64,000 nt of DNA, taken from contig CM065323.1 in NCBI GenBank assembly GCA_033032175.1, positions 5,084,001 to 5,148,000 on the forward strand, in the 5' to 3' direction. The notes below the pieces were generated by a model that saw only the letters and a program-made list of their open reading frames with translations, did not search any database and was not told the DNA's origin. The translations under genes and the position numbers were made by a program. Source of the stretch: Saturnia japonica. Lineage: Eukaryota; Arthropoda; Insecta; Lepidoptera; Saturniidae. This document shows, piece after piece, positions 24,084 to 36,554 of this stretch. How positions within the stretch are numbered: position 1 is the first letter of the stretch; the number at the start of each line of letters is the position of its first letter.

Positions 24084-24761
24084 AAGTTGAGACTCGCCTG
24101 GATTGCAACCCTCCGCCCGCTACCCTGTAACTTCCCCTCAAGCTCCAGTATTGTACTGTAGGCAACACCATTTTTTTTAAATCTTAGTCTCGTACTGGCT
24201 TACGTCACGGATTTTATAAATCTTATTTGATACTGTTTCGTTAATAGTTATTAGAGTTACTTCTATATTTTATTGTTTTTTTTTGTTATGTTTATTGTTA
24301 TAATGAAGGGTAAAACTTTACATAGTGGAGAGAGAAATCTCATTTAGAAAGAAAATTTAGAAACGTTCCGCCCGCTAGCAGTTATTGATAAAAGGATGCC
24401 GCATGCCGCTCGGACGCAGGTAGCTGGGGCAACAAACCCTAAATAATATTTTGTATTTTTTTCTTAACCTCTCCCTTAGTACCTGTTATTGACAAAGCTA
24501 TTTTACTGTTACACAGAGACCAGCGTAGTTCCATGAGGCCTATAAGTGCGAGCGAGAGGTCTGATAAAAAATATTTATGACACAGTTCGCACGCTTCTGA
24601 TAGCTCAAGTATAATAAAAGGCGGCGTTGTTCCGAGTACAACACTCGCTACAATAAAAAAAAATATCAGAGACGAAGTCGCTGGTGGAAACTTGTTGCGA
24701 TATTTTTTTGTGCACAGTACAACCATGCGTCTGTGGCGTCACCGCCCCCAGGTCTCAACTT
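24084..24761. mobile_element. Possible TIR-bounded non-autonomous element
   Basis: AAGTTGAGAC at 24084-24093 is matched exactly by its reverse complement GTCTCAACTT at 24752-24761. The pairing becomes irregular inward (CCTGG on both arms). The 678-bp interior has GC-rich ends, an AT-rich centre and a 95-codon minus ORF (24439-24726) with no family resemblance. No target duplication is visible. The inverted pair may be fortuitous, so this is tentative. Confidence 0.35.
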
Positions 24762-25257
24762 AATATTAATAATAGATATTTTGTAATAGATACAAATTAA
24801 AAAAAAAACATTTTCTGAAATTGTAATTTGTAATCAATATTTACTAATTAAAACACAGTTTAATACATAAGTACATTATACTTAATCACTGTTAATATAT
24901 AGTGTAGAACCAAGTCGCTATCCGCATCTGTACAGTTGTCCGCTACTTCTAAACTACGCAAAAGACGTTTATTATACGATATACACTGTCATTTAGGGAA
25001 TTTTTACGAAAGATTTGTATAAACAATACATTCCCATAAAGTTTTTGTGTAGTAGAAGATATCCAATTTTTTGTAATAAAGTCGTCAATAAATCTGTAGG
25101 GTTGGGAAATTTTACGATGGTTGATATATGTATGTAGGTAGGTGCCATTACTTTAATAAATCAGATGTTGTCACTGTTGTCCCAAAATCGAATTTCATGT
25201 GAGTGCTTCATGTAAATGCTAGTTAAAACGAGAAACATCAAAATAATATACTAAATA

Positions 25258-25536
25258 ATTGTATTTCTTCAAAAAGCCTAAAAAAAACTCCGCGATTCCA
25301 TATATCTATCTCCCAAGGTTGAGTTACAGTAACCATTTTTATCTTCAACATAAAAATTAAAAATATTAGGTTATATGCGAAGTTCACAAAAGAAAAAGAG
25401 ATAAACCCGATCGAGTTTCTTACCGGTTCTTCTCGATGTCTGGGATATTTTCCGAACCGGCAGTAGTGTTTTGACATTCATAAGTGCCTTTTTAGGGCCT
25501 AAATTGAATAAAGATTATTTTGATTTGATTTGATAT
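25258..25536 (+). repeat. Retroelement 3' end with (TTGAT)n tail, copy 1
   Basis: The segment 'cttaccggttcttctcgatg', 'tccgaaccggcagtag', 'cataagtgcctttttagggc' and the tail 'ttttgatttgatttgat' is the 3' end of a widespread lepidopteran retroelement, with a tandem tail typical of non-LTR/SINE priming. A diverged copy is at 54770-54903. The 79-codon minus ORF inside (25238-25477) is incidental. Confidence 0.55.
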
Positions 25537-28344
25537 TTTCTCCAATTCATTATTTAACCCTTATCAAGATAAATATGTTACTTTGACATTTAATGTAGAT
25601 TAAAATTGTCCTGAATAATATATTATTTAAAGGAATACCGCAGAAAATATCATGGATTCAATATTAAGCGCAACCAAATAAATCACTCTTAGCTAAACGG
25701 TTGACCGACACTGCATCTATGATGAATTGCGCGTCGTGAGCTAAGTACACTTTTCTTAACTGTGAACTTACGGACTGTCAATACTAGAGCTATAAACTCT
25801 GAATCATGCATTTGTAAACATAAAATACATCACTTCGTAAATTGCACCCGTGCGAAGCTAGAGTGCAAGCTAGTAAAATATATAATAAATATTACATAAC
25901 AAAAATCATATTATTATAGCTATTTAAATAAAAAAAGGATTATGTTAAAAAGGAAATATGTTTTTATATAATACTTAAGCAGACATTTCTGTTTTTATAA
26001 CTTAACAACAAAAAAAGGTAGCATCACCTGACGGTAAGCAAAAAACAATACATCTGCCTTAATGTACGTACTTTTTACATTGTCTACCAATTAAAATGGG
26101 TTCCGTGGAATAGTGGCCAGGGTTCCGCGATACAGTTATTTTTTTCTTATAATCGTTGTTAATAATTTATCCGATATGTCTTTGCTACTTTCGTCTGAAA
26201 CAGAATTGGCTAATAGGTACGTCTTTCTGCAATAAAAAAACGCTCGTTAATTATTGTTGATGTGAATCTGAATGTGTTAAAACTGAAACTAATCATGAAA
26301 AAGAAGAAAAATCTAAGTCTTCGTAACCAAAATGGTAAAAGAAATTCGGTCGAGTCTGTAGACCTGGCTGTTATTAACCAAAGAATAAAGGATATAAATA
26401 TAATAAAATCAGAAAAAAATATAAATAATATCAGATGAAACGTGAAATGACCACAATGAATTACAGTCTTTTCCCCCTCAACGAGGAATCGCGTCGTTAA
26501 CTCGATGTTGATTCCTCCGAAGCTAGCTAGCAAAGCTATCGTAGAATCGCTGAATTATTTTGCTATTAAATACTATTTTGGAACAGCGCATCAATGTTTT
26601 TACTCTCGTTTTAAAATTAACTGTGAAATCATAAATCAAAATAAAAACGATTTTTTTTTTTAAATTTTGTGGAAGGAACTTAATTGGGCATGTCAATATG
26701 ACATTTTTATTTTTAATTCATAAATCTACACTATTTTACCCTGTACCTGTTACTTCGGTAGCGTTTTACGTGATTTCTCAATTTCATGTTGCAAAAAAAC
26801 TTCCTTTTTTTTATTAAACCTACCACAGGATAAAAACTATTTCGAGTTGAAATTAAAATATTTACATTCATGAAAATAAGACATTGACAATGGCAAACAT
26901 AGATGTAGAGACGCCATTTAAAGAAAAATAAAAAAATCTGATAATACTTAAAAATTTAATTATCGAGTAAAGTATCAAAATCCCTTTAGATGTGTTCAAA
27001 AAATATAAAATAGGAATGTGATCCTTTCATGTCCTAATAAAGTATAGTAGTGAAGAGATATATATATTCAGGAATTCTTTGATTTTTTTATTAAATTGTA
27101 AACAATTTATATAAACGTATCCACTGAAACGATTAGACCTGACCAAACCCAATATATTCAAAACACACTGTCATTCTCGAACGGAGGTATCATTTCCGGC
27201 TTTTAACTCACGCATATACCTGGAATTATATGGTACCTTTTTCGTTTTTATAATATTACATAATTGGTTATACAGATCCGACAAAAAATTACATCTTCTT
27301 AAAACTTGTTATTAGTCACTTTAAGAAAATACCTTGACTGCTGTGTTTTACAATATTTAGTGCTAACAACCGCCGCCAATTAACGTTCGCATTAATTAAA
27401 ATGTAAAATTTAATAAAAAGTAAAACATATTCTATGTCACTAAGAGAGAACGTATATTTCTAGTAATGAAATAATGCTTAGAATCGGATTAGTAGTTCTA
27501 GAAATTATTTCCTACAAACATACAAACTTTACGTCTATAATTATTTTATTGATTACTATCGATTGTCAAATAAACGTGTTTTACTAACCCTTCTAAAAAG
27601 AGGGTTATGATTTCAGCATGCTAACTATATATGTTCAACTACCTATCATAATTTGGTATCTTTGAATCTTATTTGCTTACGTATCTTAATTGGTTAGAGC
27701 ATAGGTGACGTCAAAATGAATTCATTAAGGCGCTCCTGTAAAGGACATAAAGTTTTTTTTTTTTTTTTTTTTCGGAAGTTGTACGTGTATCAAAACAGAT
27801 ACATATAATCAAAAACATAGGTCGTAATTGTCAGTGCACGATGTTGTCATTAGTTGGGTTTTAGTTTTTTTTTAAGTATCTATTTAATATCACCAAAGAG
27901 CATCGACGCTGACAACACATTTTATTAAATACAAAAACACGTGGAAGTAGTCACGTGCGATAGTGCGTGCCTTCCTTTTTATATTTCCATATGCACACTT
28001 GTTACTCGTATATTACTCATTGAGCTATTGTACATCGTACATCCTTTCTTGGAATCTCATTAGTTACCACATTACCATATAATTTATTAATACTTGCTTT
28101 GCTTATCTTGCTTAACTAGGTATGCAATCAATTATATTTCAGATATTTCATTGAATTTCCCAAAACAACTAAATATTAATACCTGACCTATGAGCGAATA
28201 TTTTTCAGGACTAGTTTTCGAATATTAAAACGTAGGGTGTGTAAAGGTGACTTCCCTCGATCCGTGATATTGTGGCTATCTTAACAGAACTTTGTTTTCT
28301 TTTCTCCATACTTAATAATCCCAAATTCCCTAAATTTATTTAAA
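25537..28344. other. Mostly AT-rich, no gene
   Basis: 25845-25876 ('tgcacccgtgcgaagctaga' ... 'gcaagctagt') looks like an isolated Helitron-like 3' hairpin and CTAG end. 26020-26060 has only the 'cacctgacggtaagca' head of family D. A 20-base T run is at 27752-27771. The 107-codon minus ORF at 26210-26533 is Phe-rich over T/A tracts and is not credible. Confidence 0.5.
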
Positions 28345-28575
28345 AAAAAAAAAAACACCATTTCAACGCTCGCGGATATCCACAATAGACAGCTAAGATC
28401 TTCTGATTCTTTTGTTCTCAGTATACAAAGTCATCATACTAATTTCCGCGATCTATCTTTTGCCGTAACAGTAGCACGACTGTGGAATTCGCTTTATATC
28501 AATATCCAACAAGCCAACCCTCGGGATTCCTACAAGTATTCACTACGTAGGTTTTACTTAGAGCAGTGGAATATC
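28345..28575 (+). pseudogene. LINE reverse-transcriptase C-terminal end
   Basis: The plus-strand frame reads TLADIHNRQLRSSDSFVLSI, then HHTNFRDLSFAVTVARLWNS and a closing RRFYLEQ. This resembles the end of CR1/Jockey-type non-LTR ORF2 proteins, which finish with HRTNxxxxSFxVxxxRLWNSLP ... F. It is a 5'-truncated remnant with no upstream RT core. The frame is still open across about 70 codons, so the copy is not very old. Confidence 0.65.
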
Positions 28576-29546
28576 GGCCAGATTTTTTTTACTAAATATT
28601 ATGTAAGCCTTCTCCTGCTCCCTGGAAGACTGGTAGAGAATGCTTTTTAGTATGAAATCCTCCAATTGTACTTTTGTGTGCAATAAATTATATATATAAT
28701 TAAAATAATGATACACTAAATATATGAAACTAACATCCTTGTTTATTTTTATGTCTTGGTTTATCATAACCTTATGGTAGACCGCCTATCTGATAAGGAA
28801 AAACCACCGCTTCCTATAATGATCATATAAGATTTTTATACAGAAAAAAAAAATCCGCTATTTTACTTGAGCGACAAATAATAACACCACTATGCTATTA
28901 CACTATTTACACATACATGTATAGTATATACATAATACTATATACAGCAATAAAAACAATTAAAATAAGAATGAGACGTACTTATTTGAAACTTGAGGAT
29001 AAAGAAGGAATCATATAAATAAGGATTATAGGAATCATAATTCTAAGAAAGCATACTAATTCACTGGGCGAGAAGATCGAATGAGTAATGTATTAAAAAA
29101 AATATTCGTGCACTTTATCTTACAAAAGAATGTAGTGGATAACGTCAGTCGAATTACATTTTATCTGCCGCACATAGTCATCTTGCTTTCTGAATCTTGC
29201 TATCTTAAAGTAAGCTTTAGGAATTATTGTGAGGAGTATTTAGATGTTTTATGTTGTTTTTTCTCTCGTAGAACGGGCCGGCATTATTCCTAATGATAAA
29301 CACAGTGCAATCCAATACCTAGGGCGAACATCTAAGGGTCCATTATCTATCGTTCATCCAGTCGCCGCTGTCACGCCCGTCTGCTCCAATGTATCTTCAC
29401 GCTATGTTTGAAGGACTCGATGTTGTAGGAAAGATCGAGAACACACTGACCGAGACATAGTTCTACGTTCAGCGAATTTATTTGTTAGTTTCGAGATGGA
29501 GTTTATTGTAAAGCTGTTGCTCCGGAACCCAGTGAGTGTGGTTTTT
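28576..29546. other. Unassigned stretch
   Basis: 29295-29455 ('cgttcatccagtcgccgctg' ... 'aaggactcgatgttgtagga') is more complex than its surroundings and may be repeat-derived, without a partner here. ORFs at 28558-28767 (minus) and 29081-29293 have no recognisable features. Confidence 0.45.
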
Positions 29547-29866
29547 GAAGTGAAAACTTCTTTAGCCGCGTTAAGCGATTTTAAGCTTTAAGCGGAAAAA
29601 CTTATGGATTCGCGTGACTTTCGCGTCACCGATGACTTCGACATGCTCATGATGTATTGCGCTTGCGTTAGACCAGTGACGTGTAGTAAAGCGGCCTGTA
29701 TACATGTACACACATATATACACTAATATATTGTATATACTCAACTGTATCATAACTGTGTTTGATTTTTTTGGTGGGTAAAATCTTATGATTTCGTGTC
29801 ACCGACATGCTCTGTAATAATTCAAACTATAATTGATTTAAACATTCAAAATTGAGTTTTCACTTC
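29547..29866 (-). mobile_element. MITE-like element with 12-bp TIRs, copy 2
   Basis: A 320-bp element whose ends are perfect 12-bp inverted repeats: GAAGTGAAAACT at 29547-29558 and AGTTTTCACTTC at 29855-29866. The body is the reverse orientation of 7423-7655 and contains an extra AT-rich, 'acatatatacac'-like expansion near 29700-29760. A loose terminus of the same family is at 31450-31480. No transposase and no clear target duplication; the superfamily is unknown. Confidence 0.7.
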
Positions 29867-32605
29867 TGTCGGCAATCCTTATATAAATTAAATTTCAAAT
29901 GTCTATTACATTTAGATATGAGATTGAGAAAGTTAAACGGCGATGGCATTCTTGCATAGTAATTTGAATTCACGAATTTTATCAATATTTCAAGTGTATA
30001 CCATTTTATGGAACACGGCAATTTTGCCCGGGTGAAATTATTAACTATTAACTTGTTATCTTTTCCTGGGGATGACTTTCTAAAAATCATAGAACAAGAG
30101 ACTACTTACTGATTTTATGTTTCTAACATTAAAAACGACAGAAGTCCCATGGAAACTTTCTTCACATAAAAAGTTGTTTCTGTGTTAATTGTTCATTTAA
30201 AGTATACATGTTACAAAAGATATACTTTGTTGAAATGTTATATTTGATGGACCCAGTTGCAGAAGTCTCTGATTCCAGCCTTTGAAGTTTCATGGAAAAT
30301 TATTTTACAATAAAAATTTATCTGGAAATAATAATTTCAGGCTTAGAGAAGATGAAACTTCGGCGTATAGAACAAAAATCTTCTATTTTTAAATAAAAAT
30401 TAATAGATCTAAATTCGAACGTTAATTAGACAAATTATATATGCTCTAACAAAAATACATATACAGGGTTATTGGTAATTCGACAAATTCCCGTTAGGAG
30501 GTGATAGGGGTGACTATTTTCCATAATTTTAACCCCCATGTGGAATATGCAAAAGTAAACCATTTTTGAGTTATCATGTTTTTTAGCATTTTTCTAAATA
30601 ACTCAAAAATGCTACATCAAAAATTTATTTTAAAAAAATCATTTTAAATTTCATTTTCTGTTCTGATTTATAAAAACGATTAAACACTGGTTATTTATCA
30701 ATACTAAAACAACAATTATTGGTCCAAATAATAAAATGCGAGACGAAAAATGATATTATTTCAATATTATATTGAGATTTCTTTCCACTAAAATGCCTTA
30801 AAAACAAAAAAAAATTGGTTGGTTGGTTAATTGGTTGGTGGTTAAATTGGTATAAAAACATATTCGTTTTCTTAGCTCTTCAACAACGCATAACAACTAG
30901 ATAATACATGATACACTGTATCTGATGCGACATCCGTCGACCGTATACGGAATTCAAAAGTTAAAAAAAAATAATTTATAACCATATTACATTTATGTAT
31001 ATTATATTTTTATAGTAGACGACAAATCTTTCTTGTTTATGTTAAGGTCTACGTCATAAATTTGAATGCTTATCTTGTTTATGAGTATTATTATGTATGT
31101 TTAAAGAAAGCCGGCTAATGCAATTTAGCGACCGGAGCTGACTCATGCATTCCCGAAAGCTTTGAGGCGTGTTATCTTGCAACTTGCAAGGGCATGCCTA
31201 CTTAGGTGTTCTTTTGTGGTATGTGGTTCAAGTTATAAGCGGTGGTTAAGTAGTTATTATTCGGTAATGAAGTATTTATGATTACACATTTGTATTTACA
31301 CGTACTAACCATACGTTCAGAGAGAAAATAGAAATAATAGTAAAACACTGTATAATGTATTTATTCTGTCTCATTCCTTCAGAGGCTAAATACTATAGAT
31401 GTGTCTTTGTATGTTTCTAGTGTCGCTTTTTCGTTTCATGGAGCTTCAAATCACAACGCCTCTAAAGAAGTTTTCACTTCAAAAACATAACATAGATCAA
31501 GATTCTGCCAGAAACTTCTATTAGCGCAGTTAGGGAATATAGCACGGGTATTATATACTACCAGATATTATTCAGCGGATACATCATGTGCAGGTTAAAT
31601 TTAAGTATCAATATTTAAAAATAAATCTCATAACTTGTACCGCGTGTGGATGTATTTTGTATATATTTGTATAGTAAACACAAGTCGGTCATCGTCGTTG
31701 AAAGCAGACACACGACTAGCCTGCTAATGCCTTGAGCATCGCTTTCGAGCAATGCCAGTTTTTCCATTAGTTTCTCACAATTATTGTGTATATGAAATGT
31801 CTAAACTATGTTGTTTATATCCATTAAATATTTTCTATATGTATATACAACTGGGCAATCATAATCTTTTGTGGCTAGGTTATTAAATACATAATTGTCT
31901 TGTTTATTGTATGAAAGCATTTACTATTGATTTTATTTACTATACCGATATAATTTTATAATAAAACCAATTAGTAAAATTCTAATGATTATATTCCAAT
32001 AAAGTATAAGGAATAAATTTTAGATAACTGTATTTATTATTATTAGATATCTGGACACTGGGTTATTATTTACCATATCCCCTTAAAGAGTCAGGCGTTA
32101 TTATCTGAAAGTTTTGTATAAAAGTTATTTACAATAAATATTTTGGAACTTTTATCTGTAAACTGAAAAAGCTGGTACTAAATATTACATACCCGTTGCA
32201 CATACTGGTATATGACTCAAAAGTAAACTGTTTCAGTTCGGAACATGCTTTTTTCTATTCAAGCTGTATTCATATTTTGTTGAGAGAGATAAAAACATAT
32301 GACTTGGAATAAGCTCTTTACTCTTTTCAGTTATAGTAATGGAAAAAGACAGCATAATGTAACAGGTTGTTATTTTGGAACAGGTTTTTAAAGTGTTATT
32401 TCTCTAGAGCATAAACAAGTGGAGCATGTTTCTTATTTTAAATTTCATAGCTCACCCCTAAAGTATCCACGTCAATTTCCAAATAGCAAAATACTACGTA
32501 TTACTAAAATGAGTGTCTGAACAAGATTTCCTGGTTTTCTTTTTGTATAGTTAATATGAGAGCGATTAAACATTTACACCAGCAAAACGTAAAACAAAAT
32601 TAATA
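29867..32605. other. AT-rich stretch with element termini only
   Basis: 30463-30600 starts 'acagggttattggtaattcg' after a TA and looks like one terminus of a DNA transposon; no matching right end was found. 30812-30850 is a TTGG-rich low-complexity tract. 31450-31480 ends in AGTTTTCACTTC, the terminus of the MITE at 29547. The ORF at 29860-30090 (minus) is featureless. Confidence 0.5.
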
Positions 32606-33306
32606 CAGTGTAAACTCTTTATGACGAAACTCATGGGACTGGGCATTTTTTGTCGTTATAGAGAGTTCTCGTTATATGGAGTGACCAAAAAAAACAACCA
32701 AATTAACAAGAATTTTTAATATGTATGTCTTAGATAATAAAATAAATTAATAAATAAATAAATAAATAATAAATAAATGTCTTATAAATTATTATTTACA
32801 CATATAGTCTGATGACTTTGTCGGACGTGTTTGGCTATGCCATTACTTGTTTTGTATTATTTTATGTATTCTATTCATATCTTCTATCAAACTTTTTCAT
32901 CAACACTAATCGCTTTCCGTTTACTCTGGCTATGTTAACAGTTTCAAAGTAGGTTTACGACTGATAATACGATAGGTACCCAGTATGCTTGGTCGAAGAC
33001 CATCACTTCCGAGAAAACAATACGTCATACTGCAGTGTTCAAGGCAATTAAGGATAACAAAAGCTAGACCGACCTCGGATGTTTCGGAGCTTCGAAGTTT
33101 TTTGTTACCTGATAATAAACAATAATACCGGATAAATATTTACTGTCTAAAAATATGAACACATTTCTTCGTAATAGAGAATGGCGTATCGCTATAAAGA
33201 GTGTTTCAATATGTGGGTTTTAACGCACACCAACCAAGTTGGGCTCACTTCAACGTTATAGGGAGTTTATCGTTATAAAGGATACCGTTATAAAGAGTTT
33301 ACACTG
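32606..33306. mobile_element. pogo/Tigger-type MITE, copy 1
   Basis: A 701-bp element with TIRs CAGTGTAAACTCTTTATGAC (left, from 32606) and, reverse-complemented, CAGTGTAAACTCTTTATAAC (right, to 33306). It is flanked by TA at 32604-32605 and 33307-33308. Subterminal repeats of the same motif ('gttatagagagttctcgtta', 'atcgctataaagagtg') sit near both ends, as is usual for Tigger-like elements. There is no transposase. A second copy is at 56460-57149. Confidence 0.8.
32740..32778. repeat. (AAAT)n low-complexity tract
   Basis: An 'aataaataaataaataa' tract inside the Tigger-like element; simple-sequence expansion. Confidence 0.85.
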
Positions 33307-35477
33307 TATTATTGAGGAAATACAATACACTGGAATCTTATAAAATTGTATTTTTAATATATTTGTTGACATTCATTTATTACTATTTAATATAATTCAT
33401 AAAGGTCATTTGCTTTAAAGTTTCTCTCGAACTTGTTTCATAAATATTTATGAGATTCGCTTCTTTTTCATGACATTTACTTAATGATTATTTGATATTT
33501 ACTAGTAATTGGATTAGTATCCCTACGTTCTACAAAAAATGATACAAGACAAAATCATTAACAACTAATTGTACAGAAGTACTTTACTTGGTAGTGAAAA
33601 TTAGATTTCTGATTTAACATAAGGGTCGCCAAACACGCTAACCGTCTAATTGAATATTATGCCAGTTAGCATACCACATGGAGTTGTCTATAACTTTACG
33701 AATAATGATCTTTGGTCACGAATGGACGTTGTGTAATGGTGTTTGCAATTCAATAAATTATAATTCTTTGCTAATTAAGACGCTATACAGTCTTTTAAAA
33801 AAGTGAAAAATGTAATACCTTCTCTTAACTAGAATGTATTTACATAATCTAACATATATATATAAAAGGATGGTGGTATTTTTAAGATTAGTTGGTGTTT
33901 TTTCATGCAGGAGTTTTTTATGCTATCGCTGAACGTAATAGGTGGCCCGTCGCTGTGGTTGAGTTATTGACTAGGTACTGGAATGGGTAGAATGTCTGCG
34001 GGGCCAGCGAATATATTACATAATATGTGAAAGATTGTTCGTTTGAATGTTTGTCCATTAATAATTCTTAAACGGCTAAACGTGTTCCAATGAAAAGCAC
34101 AGAAGTCGGTTATGTTGTGGAATAAAACATCTTAAGGCAAACGGGCAATACGTTTTTTTAATAATCTTATCAATATGGCTTTTTGGTTTAATAAGTTTAG
34201 CTGTTACACAAATTTAATTTTTTGAAATTTTAATAAAGTGATGACGTATAAATCATTTTAATATAGCACTAGCTGTGCCCGTGACTTCGTTTACATTAAT
34301 ATTAAAACGGATAACATAACAACACTTACATTTCCCAACTTTCATGTTGATCAGTCAAACTAATTAGAGTTAATCATTCTCATATAAATATACAAATCAT
34401 CATTTATATTTTATAAACTAACAATTTAAAATCTGCAAATTATTAAGTATATTTTGCAATTCTTTACTTTAAAATATGTAAACTAATAGCTATGACCTTT
34501 ATCGATGATATCGGTATTTCGCCGGGTCGGCAAAGTCACGCATTCAAGGCTTTGCGGATAGATCCATTATTATTCATAACATACTACTTAATTTAGACTT
34601 AAAATACTAAGTCTAATATTATCTTTTAACTGTACTTTTGATTTGTTTTACTGATTCGGTAAAATGGTTACACTGCGTCCGGTGATAATATTCCACTTAG
34701 TAAGACTTATACTACTTAGTATCAACTATTTAATTATCATGTATATTATACCTCAAAGGGGTTTACCATGGTTTTACCTAGCAACATGCTTCTTCAATAT
34801 TTAGGATTCAATCATATTTTAAGCGTATGTACCCCGCTAACAGCGAAATATAAACAAATTAAAATTAATGTTTTCGTTAAAAAATGATTCAAAATGTTTC
34901 ATCTTTCATTAAGAATGGCATCTTTTGATGTTAATGAAAATATGTTAAATGCGCCATCTATTAAAAGAATCTTTAATTAACATGACATCTGTAAGCATAG
35001 ATATAACTACACCTATGTCTGTAAGTTATATAGTTTCTTCTTAATAATAATCTCTAAGTACTCAACTATATTTGTTCACGCAAATAACTTCTGTGAGACT
35101 TCTAGCTACTAAGTCCTCTTCTAGTAATTTCTTAAGCTTGTTATTAGTTATAGGTATTTTAATTAAAACCCTTTACAGTAAATCATGTTTGCCTTCACAC
35201 GGAACGTTTAGAATCAACGAATGCGAACTAAACGTCCATTAATGTGGAGCTTGTTTCATCTGACGGACAAACACATGGTCAACTTACCATATTTGGTATT
35301 CTAGTTTCTATAGACACTAGCGAATTAATCCCGTTTCTTATTCATTTTTATTTTCATTCCACAGAGTGAACACCGGTTTTGCTTATTCTTGCTTTATGCA
35401 CTGGCATAGGAGATGAAATACTTTAGTCTTTTTGATATATTTATTTATGTTATGTCAAAAAAAATTGTTATTATTAA
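33307..35477. other. AT-rich stretch, no gene
   Basis: 33930-34115 contains repeat-like wording ('ggtggcccgtcgctgtggtt', 'aacggctaaacgtgttccaa'). 34267-34300 is 'ctagctgtgcccgtgactt', an isolated Helitron-like terminus. Nothing coding is supported. Confidence 0.5.
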
Positions 35478-35655
35478 GTTCAACTTCGTTCAAACTCTCT
35501 ACTCTCCAAACTTCCCGTACATGTTTAATGGTTACTGTTCCACGCTTTAAGGTCTTAGTGTGAAGTTATGTAGTCTTACTCAATAAATAGGCTTTTTCAA
35601 AGATTTTTACAAATCTGACCAGAGTTTATCGCATTCAAATTAACAAACAGTGGTA
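35478..35655 (-). mobile_element. Helitron-like non-autonomous element, fragment
   Basis: Minus-strand fragment: 'ccaaacttcccgtacatg', 'atggttactgttccacgctt', 'aagttatgtagtc', 'aataggctttttcaaag' and 'ttcaaattaacaaacag' are the reverse complement of the central part of 23284-23615. Both termini are missing. Confidence 0.5.
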
Positions 35656-35706
35656 GAGGAAAACATGTTGTGAGTACCCTATTTATTTGCGTTAAGAAGA
35701 AGAAGA

Positions 35707-36554
35707 AATTAGGGATTGAGAAATTATCTGTACCCATTTCAGCATTTAAATCAATAATAGGTTTATGTTACACTATATGAATTTTATTCCCAAATACACA
35801 ATTGTTGCAATCTGCTACCATGGTTTCAAGACATTCTAAATTATTAAAGCAGTTGACGACTTATTGATCAAATTTTATATGCATTATTATTTAATTGAGC
35901 CATTTTTGTATATAGTATATCCTATTTAAGTTTCTTGGTAAATTTATGGATTACGATTGATTTACAGATGAAACTTTGCATTTAGATTTGGATGTTTACA
36001 TTCCAAGTTTACCTAGATAACACAGTTACTTGTCTTATTATGTAGTTAAGACACCGCAGCATTAGCTCAATGTCGCACCTGAGATTTTGATACATATCCT
36101 AATATAATAGCTATTTCATAGAATAGCTGAACAATATTATTTGCGTTCAGAATAAAATTAGGGATTGAGAAATTATCTGTACCCATTTCAGCATTTAAAT
36201 CAATAATAGGTATACACTTATGAATTTATTCCCAAATAACAATTGTTGAATCTGCTGCACAATGGTTTCAAACATTCTAAATTATTAAAGCAGTTGACGA
36301 CTTATTGATGAATTTTATATCTTATTATTTAATTGAGCCATTTTTGTATATATATAATTAGTTTCTTGGAAATGGATTCAATGATTTAGATGAAGCTTTG
36401 CATTTAGATTATGTTCTACATTCCAAGTTTACCTAGATAGATGTTTTTCTTATTATGTGTTAAGACACCGAGCATAGCTCGGTCGCCCAGATTTTATACT
36501 ATAATCTATTAATAGCTATTTCAAGAATAGCTGAACAATTTACCAGAATAAAAT
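35707..36554. repeat. Tandem duplication, about 450 bp x 2, second copy deletion-rich
   Basis: Unit 1 (35707-36156) and unit 2 (36157-36554) begin with an identical block of over 50 bases starting 'attagggattgagaaattat'. They stay collinear to 'aatagctgaacaat' and 'cagaataaaa'. Unit 2 is about 50 bases shorter. Nearly all differences are 1-8 base deletions in unit 2 rather than substitutions; for example 'attttattcccaaatacaca' becomes 'atttattcccaaataaca'. Non-coding. Either a young duplication or an assembly error. Confidence 0.9.

Noticed and set aside
26210..26533. 107-codon minus-strand ORF
   Set aside because: Composition is driven by A/T tracts (long Phe runs); no domain or splice context.
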